Source: an uncultured Campylobacter sp.
GTDB lineage: Bacteria; Campylobacterota; Campylobacteria; Campylobacterales; Campylobacteraceae
Length of the DNA: 13,567 nt
NCBI RefSeq assembly: GCF_938015785.1
Contig: NZ_CALLWC010000052.1
Location: 1-13,567, forward strand
Reading direction: 5' to 3'
Shown here: piece after piece, positions 1 to 8,200 of the stretch
Numbering within the stretch: the stretch's first letter is position 1
Layout: every line of letters begins with the position of its first letter
Program-made: the position numbers and the translations under genes
Notes under the pieces: generated by a model
Told to the model about the DNA's origin: nothing
What the model saw: only the letters and a program-made list of their open reading frames with translations
The model's database searches: none

Positions 1-233
1 TCCATCGTAACTTACTGCTCCTTTGTGTGAGCTTAAGTTAAAGAGAGCCATTTTATAATATCGCCTCTTTGTAAATTATTGTCGAAGGTTGATATTAGTA
101 AGATAGTCATATAAAGTCCTTTTTAATTAAATTTATAATCGAAAATTTTCTTCTACCTCTTACGGGTATTATCTTTTTATAATTTCTTTTCATGGTCCTT
201 CTTCCGTTTTATTATTAAATCGCCGCGCACTTA
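1..233 (-). other. AT-rich end region with tiny overlapping ORFs and a possible next gene
   Basis: No long reading frame is present. On the minus strand an ATG at 193 opens a 28-codon, very basic frame (MKRNYKKIIPVRGRRKFSII...) ending at 107. An ATG at 110 overlaps its stop (ATGA) and opens a 25-codon frame (MTILLISTFDNNLQRGDIIK...) ending at 33, with AAGGA 6 nt before it. These may be small genes, eroded fragments or chance. At the edge, AAAGGAG followed 12 nt later by an ATG at 5-3 may start a further gene outside the window; the spacing is longer than ideal. No terminator hairpin is visible, so the array may continue. Confidence 0.3.
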
Positions 234-608
234 CTAAATTCCTAAATACAAAATATATAAATCGTTTTTAATTGCCGAATCGATTAGTTCCAATAGACCG
301 TCTAATTGCTCGATAACCGAGGATTTATTTAGCGCGCAGTTTTTATCAAAAACAATCTGCTCATCCGCGCTCAAGAAAAGCGACCTCCAACAGCATATTA
401 TATCTCTAAATTTAGCTTTATCTTCTATCCAGCTATAGCCATAGTAATTTAGACCTTTTTTCAAATTTGCCTCATCGTTCCATGTGGTTTGCACCCACTC
501 AAGAGAGTGCAAAATATGAAGTATCAGATCATCGCTAATTACTACGCAATGCTCTTTAGAGAAAATATTTTCTTTTGTCTTTTTGAGTAAAAATTCATGT
601 TTAGGCAT
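234..608 (-). CDS. 124-residue protein of unknown function, possible immunity gene
   Basis: A hydrophilic cytoplasmic-type protein with three tryptophans. Landmarks are SLEWVQTTWNDEANLKKGLN, YYGYSWIED, FRDIICCWRSLFLSADEQIV and a helical C-terminus (EQLDGLLELIDSAIKND). The 'LNYYG...i..W..LF..a...i' pattern is one I have seen in small toxin-linked proteins, but I cannot name a family. The ATG is preceded by AAGGAG with 4 nt spacing, and the gene lies 48 nt after the 62-residue gene on the same strand. It is the last well-supported gene of the array in this window, and no terminator follows it. Confidence 0.72.
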   Translation of the reverse strand: MPKHEFLLKKTKENIFSKEHCVVISDDLILHILHSLEWVQTTWNDEANLKKGLNYYGYSWIEDKAKFRDIICCWRSLFLSADEQIVFDKNCALNKSSVIEQLDGLLELIDSAIKNDLYILYLGI

Positions 609-656
609 ACAGCTCCTTATTGTTTTAAAATATGACTTTAATAAAGCCCGATCTAG

Positions 657-845
657 TTATTCGCCAAATTTCATCCAGGCTGCGGCGTATTCTGGCGTTT
701 CATTCCTAAAGTATTTGCTAATTATCTTATATTCGCCTTCTGGAAATATCTGCTCTTGATAGGCGTTAAAATACGCCCTGTTTTTCTCTATAAAGAAATA
801 GATATATTCCTCGTATTTGCCCAAATCGGTCTTTATTAAGCGCAT
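657..845 (-). CDS. Small 62-residue protein of unknown function in the immunity array
   Basis: This short, aromatic-rich protein (YEEYIYFFIEKNRAYFNAYQ, ending EYAAAWMKFGE) is probably mostly helical, with no signal peptide or membrane span. No family is recognised. It follows the DUF6714-like gene by 10 nt with TAAGGA 7 nt before the ATG, so it is probably translated from the same message. At 62 residues it is shorter than typical immunity proteins and could be a truncated remnant, although nothing after its stop clearly continues it. Operon position is the main evidence that it is real. Confidence 0.6.
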   Translation of the reverse strand: MRLIKTDLGKYEEYIYFFIEKNRAYFNAYQEQIFPEGEYKIISKYFRNETPEYAAAWMKFGE

Positions 846-855
846 TTGCCAATCC

Positions 856-1362
856 TTATAAATTTTTGCCCTTATAATACTTCTCCCAAAATTTTATAGC
901 GCTTTTTATCTCTTTTTCAAAATGTTTGAATGGTATATAAATTTCTTCTTGTTCGTAGGGCTTTAACTTTTTATATTTCTTGGAATGCGTAATTCTCGCA
1001 ATATCTTCATAATTTTTTTGTAAAAAATCTATGATTATTTTTACCTCATCTATGCTAAATTGTTTCGCTCGTGCTCGCCGCATAGGCGGTGTAAATGCTT
1101 GAATAAACATATCCTCTATAACCTCCTCATCGCCGAAGCGCTCATAAAAATCAATAAAATCCAGGATATAATACCTAAAAGCATAGTCATTGAAAACCTG
1201 CAAATCTCCCGATAAGAGCTTGATCGTGCTATAGTCTAAATCGCACAGATCTTGCTCGACAAGCTCATCCTTTTGTACAGGATTTGTTATAATTTCCGGC
1301 TTTTGCAGTTTAAGCCGCGCCTTTAGCGCTTTTATTTTAGTATGCAATTCAAATTTATCCAT
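856..1362 (-). CDS. DUF6714-like small protein, possible immunity gene
   Basis: This protein of 168 residues has no signal peptide. It opens with a Lys-rich helical segment. The core follows at about 45-110: STIKLLSGDLQVFNDYAFRYYILDFIDFY, then an acidic stretch and QAFTPPMRRARAKQFSIDEVKIIIDFLQ. The AFRYY-x-L-x-x-F-x-D motif followed later by 'F...e...i..FL' recalls DUF6714 proteins, found as small solitary or toxin-linked genes. The C-terminus is again Lys/aromatic rich (KFWEKYYKGKNL). Its ATG lies inside the end of the DUF4279-like gene (8-nt overlap ATGGATAA), a strong sign of co-translation. The local sequence is very AT-rich. The function is inferred only from context. Confidence 0.75.
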   Translation of the reverse strand: MDKFELHTKIKALKARLKLQKPEIITNPVQKDELVEQDLCDLDYSTIKLLSGDLQVFNDYAFRYYILDFIDFYERFGDEEVIEDMFIQAFTPPMRRARAKQFSIDEVKIIIDFLQKNYEDIARITHSKKYKKLKPYEQEEIYIPFKHFEKEIKSAIKFWEKYYKGKNL

Positions 1363-1744
1363 CTAGGCAGTATATGTCGTTGTCCAAATCCACATTATTA
1401 TCTGCTAATAGTTTCAGTAAATTTGCATTATAATATAGACCGGGCAAGCTATTATAACTGTAAACTACGACTCTTAGCAGCTTTTTCACGCTTTGTAATT
1501 TTATACTCCTCGCGACATTTATATCTGCCAAGAATTTTTTAATTAGATCTCCCGCAAAAGGTATATCATAAAATTTTTCCTCTATGCTAAAGCCAAAATT
1601 TCTGTATTTTAAAATAGAACCTTTTAGTTTCAAATCTCCTTTTTGCCAGACTTTTGTTGCAGATATGCCGTTGCTGCTTATTGTTTCGGATAGATCCCTA
1701 TCGCTTTCGATCGATAGTATTAAAACTACTTTGTTGCCTTTCAA
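1355..1744 (-). CDS. DUF4279-like small protein, probable extra immunity gene
   Basis: This protein of 129 residues has an N-terminal beta-rich pattern: VVLILSIESD, then DLSETISSNGISATKVWQKGD. It ends in a region with LLADNNVDLDNDIYCLD. That order recalls DUF4279 proteins, which share an 'Is..lgi.p....kGd' start and a C-terminal 'lD.DiY', and are common beside polymorphic toxins. No signal peptide is present. The start is a TTG, chosen because AGGAG (1750-1754) lies 5 nt upstream. The gene follows the Imm40-like gene after a 121-nt gap and overlaps the next gene by 8 nt, implying coupled translation. There is no toxin module before it, so it may be an orphan immunity gene. The family call is tentative. 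Confidence 0.75.
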   Translation of the reverse strand: MKGNKVVLILSIESDRDLSETISSNGISATKVWQKGDLKLKGSILKYRNFGFSIEEKFYDIPFAGDLIKKFLADINVARSIKLQSVKKLLRVVVYSYNSLPGLYYNANLLKLLADNNVDLDNDIYCLDG

Positions 1745-1749
1745 AGCTA

Positions 1750-1754
1750 CTCCT
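1750..1754 (-). promoter_or_regulatory. Shine-Dalgarno site supporting a TTG start
   Basis: The minus strand reads TTAGGAG, then TAGCT, then TTG. The spacing is the same 5 nt as at the transporter gene's TTG start, which makes this non-ATG start credible. Confidence 0.6.
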
Positions 1755-1791
1755 AAAATCTTTTATATCCCATCTACGCACATATTGTCAT

Positions 1792-1869
1792 TTAGTTTGA
1801 CACACATTTTATATTTATCAGAATATGAGCAAAACCAGCATATTCTGCATTGGAAGTTAAAATTTTCAT
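1792..1869 (-). CDS. Possible 25-residue ORF overlapping the immunity-gene stop
   Basis: An ATG overlaps the TGA stop of the Imm40-like gene in an ATGA arrangement and opens a 25-codon frame (MKILTSNAEYAGFAHILINI...) ending in TAA. It has no clear ribosome site, so it would depend on reinitiation. It may be a coding relic left between two immunity genes, or chance. The surrounding 121-nt gap (1745-1865) also holds a 9-bp inverted repeat. No homology is recognised. Confidence 0.2.
   Translation of the reverse strand: MKILTSNAEYAGFAHILINIKCVSN
1819..1847. repeat. 9-bp inverted repeat between two immunity genes
   Basis: CAGAATATG (1819-1827) and CATATTCTG (1839-1847) are perfect reverse complements separated by 11 nt, so a hairpin could form in the transcript. 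The stem is only one-third GC and no U-run follows it on the minus strand, so it is not a standard intrinsic terminator. It might process or attenuate the message between the cognate immunity gene and the downstream array, or mark a junction. Confidence 0.5.
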
Positions 1870-2210
1870 TTGGACACCCGCCCGGGGCAAATGACCGGGC
1901 AATATGCAAAATCATCTCCGTTTCTAGCGCGATACTTAGTGATATATTCGATCGCTACTTCGAATGCATTGTCATCCCCCTCGTTTGTACACCAGCAATC
2001 GTATGTAATTATGGGCTCATTGCCGCTTAGGCGATATACATCCCCTCCGACGATAAGCATATCTCTATCTCTTGCGATTTTTAGCACCTCCATTACATCA
2101 TCAAATCTCCAAGCGATTCCATAAATTCCGTACTCCTCCCTTAAGCGTATACCGCGCTCCAGCAGATCCTGCGGCACGATATTTACGTAATCTTCATCTA
2201 TAAATGACAT
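1866..2210 (-). CDS. cdiI: Imm40-like immunity protein, probable cognate of the CdiA toxin
   Basis: This protein of 114 residues probably binds and neutralises the toxin module of the preceding gene in the cytoplasm. There is no signal peptide or membrane segment. Landmarks are LLERGIRLREEYGI, a single W34, VGGDVYRL with GGDVY at 55-59, and TYDCWC around 69-74. This pattern recalls the Imm40 family of polymorphic-toxin immunity proteins, an assignment made from memory of family features. The ATG at 2210 is preferred because AGGGGAG lies just before it, abutting the cdiA TGA stop. A GTG at 2225 would overlap the cdiA stop by 4 nt but has no ribosome site. Four cysteines lie in the last 45 residues (DCWC and YCPVIC). 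Being the first gene after the toxin makes it the best cognate candidate. Confidence 0.75.
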   Translation of the reverse strand: MSFIDEDYVNIVPQDLLERGIRLREEYGIYGIAWRFDDVMEVLKIARDRDMLIVGGDVYRLSGNEPIITYDCWCTNEGDDNAFEVAIEYITKYRARNGDDFAYCPVICPGRVSK

Positions 2211-2221
2211 AATCTCCCCTT

Positions 2222-5200
2222 TCACTTTGTTTTTGGGTTAAAAAATCTATGTTTGACAGTTTTGCCATCATTTTCTATAAAAATCTCAAATACTCCATCC
2301 CTCCCTCTATAAGAACCTTCGATATAAACTCCAGTCCTCTCTATACCATCGTTTCCTTTAAATTTTGTAACTTTACCGTATTTGCCAAAGGCGAGTACTT
2401 CCTCTGGAAACGCATGAAAATCCTTCCGCGTCATCTGATCTATTACCTTTTTATCATAAACAATATTTTCTAAAGGATTGTCTACATTGGAATCCCCATC
2501 CGTCAATTTTTTCTCTACATCCTTTAATTCCTTATCGTCCTTTGATATCTTTTTTGAAGTAGTTTCAACCTTATCGGTTTTTGTTGCCTGCTTTGTGCTA
2601 TCTTTGAGCTCCGGCGCCTTTTTTGATTTTTTTACAAAATTATTAGCTTCCGTGTTATTAGTTACGCTTGAGGTTGCTTGGCTAGTTGTATCGGATTTTA
2701 CCTTCTTGCCATCTACATCTACCTGTTTCAAATGTTCTGTAGACGCAGGCTTAGTAATCTTGTTTTCAGGTGTCCCTTTTATTGCGGCTCCACCAATATC
2801 TCCAGCCTGGACTTTTGCCAACTTGGCATTTCCCATAGTCTTACCGTCAGGAATCACCTTCTCGATATTTTTTAAGCCCTCTGCCGCCTTTGCACCTTTA
2901 GAGACAGGGAGTAGTGAAGCTGCGGCCTCGGTATCCCTTTTGGTTACGGCTTCATAGTCTGCCAGCACCATGTCTAAATTGCCCTTATAAAAGCCGATTT
3001 GCGCCGAGTCAAAGGTATCCGACATATAGTTTACTGCACCTTTTGCCACTTCTATTGGATCAATACTAGCTAGTTTGCGCTTTCCTTCAACGGCTAAATT
3101 GTATATACCTTCTGTAGCTATCTTATTATATGCTCCTTTAGCAGTATCATATGCTCCCTCAACCGAATTAGAAATAAAATTCCATCCTCCAGAAATAAAG
3201 CCTTTCCCGAAACCAGCTATATCATCTAGAAAAGGCTTATCTACTTTTAGATTATCAATGTAGAAATTTTGATTATTAATGAAGCCATTTAGATACATAT
3301 ACCTCTCTTTATACTGAGAAGCAGTAGGATTAAAGGCATTTGTTCCGTCCAGGTCTTTATTGTAGAAGTCGCTTTGCTTAATATACTCCTTAGCTAAGCC
3401 TATATCCGCTAGCTCATCATCGCTTAAGCTTTCTTTGTAGGCTTCATTAAAAGATTCATCGCTTAAAGATATTCCCCCTTTAGCCAGTATCTTTTTTGCT
3501 TCATCGTCCGTATATCTCTTAGAGGTAGCCTTTTGAATGTAGTCTTTAAATTTAGCTATTTTTTGCTTATCGTTTAGCCACTCCACCTCTTCCTGATGCA
3601 ACTGCCTATTCGCCCCCTTCTGTTTATCTAGCCTGGAGAATTCTTTATTGTTGCTTGCGTAGTAGTTTTGATTGATACTACTAGGATTATTTATCTTAGC
3701 AGAGCCGTAGCCACTGCCATATGAGCTAAGAGCATATCCGTAGTATCTAGCGACTGCGTTTCCGAAATTCTGTGAATAGGTCGAATGATCGTCTTCGTTT
3801 TGGAGGAAGTTTATGCCTCTTTGATGATCCATAGCTCTTTGGCTTTCTGTAGCAGAGGTAGCGACTAGATCCTTTGTGCTTTCGTTGTTTTTTATATTGA
3901 TATAGCTGTTTTGCGTCTGCAAGGAGTAAAAGCCCATTATCTGCTTACCGTCTCTACCGGTCTCATCGGTGTAGATAGTTTTTGTTTGATTTGGGATGTA
4001 GCCTAGGTTTATCATTACCTGTCTTGTGATATTTTGCGTTATGGCTTGTTTTTCTTGATCAGAAAGCTCATCGCTTTGTAGCATCCGTCTTAGCTCGGGA
4101 TTGTTTGCTATCTCTTGCCTTACTGCGTTTACCGTCATAAAGCCTTTGCCGTTTTCACTGAAAAAGTCTTTAATACTAACTCTATCGGTAGTTGCTATTT
4201 GGTATATGGCATCGTATATGGTAGAGGCGTCTTCATAATCTCTTTTTATCTCATTCCTTCCCCCTTCGCTAAACAACCTCATATCCACGCTTGCATCAAC
4301 GTTAGAGCTTAGCTTGGTAGAGTATAGCTCTTTGCTTAGCTTGGAGCTATCTCTGTTTAATCTAATAAGATCGTCTGAGTTATATAGAGCTTTATTGTTA
4401 GGATCAGATTGTAAAGAAGCAAGCTCATCTTTGCTTAAAGAGCTTATATCTTTATCTCCTACTATAAGCTCTCCTTTTCCTATAGTAGCTAGGCTCTTAC
4501 TCATAGAGTAGGATAGGTTTCTATTATTAGCGTAGTTAATCGATGAAATTTTAGACTTAGGATCGGTAGCGCTATCTTTAGCTTCAGCGTTCTTGCTCTC
4601 TTTAGATTGAGCACTCTCGCCCTCTTTGTTTCCCTTTTCTTGTTGAGGATCTTTAAAAGCATAATTCGTTCCTATGCTTAAAGAATTTGATTTGTCGTAT
4701 CTAGTGTTACTTAAATTTGAAAAAGTTAGGGTATCTGTTTTTAATCTAAGCTTGCCGTTATCTATGAAATTTCCATTCTCATCATAGTAGCCTGCGGCTA
4801 TTAGTGAGCCTTTTAGATCTGTGTTAGATCCTACATCTATATTTAACTCTTTAGCGGTTATGCTTGAGAGCACGGTTTGTTTTACCGTAGTGCTTGATTT
4901 GGATCTGGAGTAGTTGGCGTTTATGCTTGAAAGCTTAGAATCCTTATACCTTACTATGTTGTTGCCTATGTCATAGGGATTGTCCGGATCGGAGGTTGTT
5001 TTAGTTCCGCTTATGCCTATACCTGCCCCTATGGAGCTAGATTTGCTATCGTAATTATAGCTATCTCGCAGGCTTGCTAGGCTTAGATCATGTCCTACCT
5101 TTAAAGCTAAAGCGTTATCCGCTCTAAGGTTAGCTCCTTTTATTAAAGCATCGTTACTAGCTAAAGCATATATATTATGTCCTGCATAAACTTTAGCGTT

Positions 5201-8200
5201 ATTGTGGCTAAGGCTCTCTTCTTTCATATTGCTTTTAGAATAATCAAGTCCTGCGCTTCCTCCTCCGCCTCCATACATAGTAGCAGATACTCTTCCGCTT
5301 ATGGTTTTAGAGCTTTGTTTAGCCTCATAGCTATCCTGCGAAGCTTCCATAAATAGATTATGAGTGCTTAGGTGTATATCGCCCCTAGCATATAAATTTG
5401 AGCCTTTGATATTTATAGCGGTATCTTTATTGCTATCAGTTAAAATTTTAATATTATTGCCGCTAAGATTAGAGGCTACGGAGCTACTTGATTTAGAACT
5501 ATCTTTGGAAGTGGTTCCGCTAAGCTCTGCAGAGGCGCCGACGCTAAAGCCCCAGGTAACCCAGCTAGAGGATGCGGCAGATCCTTGAGAGATGAGGGCG
5601 GCGGTTTTAGAGGCTACGTTAGCCGTAGCTAGAGCGATATTTGATAGATAGTATTTCTCTTCGTCCTTTACGTCTTCTATTATGTTTTGTAGGTCTTCGA
5701 TATCGGAGTAGTCTATGCCTACCTCTTTGGCCTTATAGCGGTTTTTTAACTCGACAAGCTTGTCCTGTAGAGCATTTTTCTGATCCTTATACTCCTTATA
5801 TTGCTTTTTGGTCTGATTTAGCTGTTTTATCGCTTCTTGCAAGGCGATAGCCGCAGGCGCGATCTGGGCATATTCGTTTTGTACGGTAAGAGATAGGGAG
5901 CCTTCCAGATGCTTAGAGTTAAATGAGGAGCTTGCGGTATCGGTGGAATTTATTATATTTATATTTCCATCTTTGGATATTAAGTTAAGATCCTCCTTGG
6001 CCTTTAGGTTTGAGCCTATAACGCTTAGGCTATTATCCCCTCTAAGCGTTATATTTTTAGCTTCCATATTAGAAGAGACAGCCTTGGTGCCGTATAAGTT
6101 CGTATTGGATTTATCGTATGAGGCATCGGCTAACTTTACTTTGATACTAGTGTCCTTCTTAAGCTCATCTATGGACTTAGGCTTCATCTGACTTAGAATA
6201 TCTTTTACTTTAGCAACAGATACAGAGGTGCTTTTTTGCAAGCTTTGTTCGCCATATTCGTTAGCGGCAGCGGATATCGTTAGATTTTTGGCGTCTATAT
6301 TTATATCTCCGCCCGCTTTCATATTTGAAGTTATAAAAGCCGTAGGAGAGTTTAAGCCTATATCGCCCGCAGCTTTGATATCAGATAGTTTCGATACACC
6401 TTCTTTTACCTGCTTGCTATTATAATCCGATCTATATATCTCAGTAAAGGTCTTGCCGCCTATCTTTTCTACTCCTATAGCAGCTATAGCATTTTCCGGA
6501 GCTATGATAGATGCTGCTACCAAACCGGAATATGTTAAAACCGATATAGGGTTGAATCTTGTTCTTTTATGGACGCTTAGCTCCTGCTTATACTCCTTGG
6601 CTGCTAGGATATTTATGGAATTTCCCGCGCCCAAGTTTAGATTGCGTCCGCTTGAAACATCCGCAGATATTAAGTTTAGATCGTTCTTCGCTCTTAAGTT
6701 TATATCTGCCGTTTCACTCGATAGGGAGGAGCTTTGTAAATTTTGCTTATAAAGCGAGTGCATATCCATGCTGGCTTTCAATCCGCCTAAAGAGGATTTG
6801 GAGCTATTTTTATATTTTAAGTAGTTATAGCTTAGAGGTGATATATTTATGTTGTTTCCCGCCTGCATATCTATCGCATCTTTAGCTTTTAATGCAGAGC
6901 CTGCTATATTGATATCAGCTTCTTGCGAGCTAAGCATTATATTTTTAGCCCTTATGCTAGTAGGTACTACGCTTTGATTTAAAGCTTTAGTAGTAGTGCT
7001 TTTTTTGGACGCAAAGCCCTTTTCTTTAAATTCGCTCTCGTAATAGGCGCTATCGATATCTCCACTTAGATTTATGGAGTTCTTAGCTTGCAGCAAAGCA
7101 TCTCCGTTATGCGCATTAATATCCGCTCCGCTTATGGCTATACCGCCTGCTTTAATTAGGATATTATCTTTGGCGTTAAGCTTGGAGCTTGTATTCTTAA
7201 CGATATCCTCTTTATAATGTCCCCCTTTGCTTTTAAAGTTATAGCTTAGCTTCTCCTTCGCGCTATTTATATTTACGTCATTTACGGCGTTTAGGATCAA
7301 ATTTGCAGCAGAGTCTATGCTTGCTCCGGTTACGGTTATATCGCGAGCTGCATTTAACGCTATGCCGCCTTCGGTAGATTTTATATTTGAGATAGTGCCT
7401 ATATAGGTGCCGCTTTGATCGCCGTAGGCTCTATTTAAGTTTATCTCTTTACTTAGAGTTTTATGTACTATATCTCTGCCCGCATTTAAGCTTACGCTAC
7501 GCCCTTGTATCAAAGAGGAGGCGTTTATTATATCCTTATTAGCCGATATGCTTAGGGCGTTCGCGGCAATAATGGAGGCGGAGTTTAAATTTGATACACT
7601 GCCGGCTTTTAGGTTCATATTTGATCCCGCGTAGATTATCCCTTCGTTTCTAAGATCGCCGTTTACGCTTAAATTTATATTGCCTCCTGCGTATATCAAA
7701 GAAGGAGCAGAGCTAAGTAAGGTACCGTCATCTTCCTCCTCTGAAGAGTTCAAGGATGTCCTTTTTTTATCATAAAGCAAGCTTAGTTTATTGTGCATAT
7801 ATGAAAAATCCGGTATCAGCTCGCTATAAACGTAGAAGGTATTATAAAATTTACTGCTTATAGGTGAAAAGAGATTGTTTATATAGCTAGGTCTAATAAT
7901 ATCTTGCATATCCGCTTCGTTATTAAGGCTAGGCGCGAGATCGTTTTTATTGAGATTTAAAGCGTTAGGATTACCGAGCCCCTTGCCTATTAGGGAGTAA
8001 TCTATTTTAGAAAAAGCTTCCTTTATAAGAGTAGGAGCGTTACTAGAGTTTATCTGCCCGTGTGAGTTTAAATTTGAAATATCACCCGCATAGCCTTTTA
8101 TATCTTTTTTAGCTCCTATTATGGAGATAATAGCAGGCTGGGAGTAGTAGATATTCTTTTGGTCGCTATAGCCGCCTTTACCGCCGTGACTTTTATGTTT

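Noticed and set aside
1819..1847. Intrinsic terminator between immunity genes
   Set aside because: The hairpin is AT-rich and has no U-run on the transcribed strand.
1584..2124. Long plus-strand open frames over the immunity genes
   Set aside because: They lie antisense to minus-strand genes that have ribosome sites, family-like motifs and operon spacing; their translations look like low-complexity antisense products.
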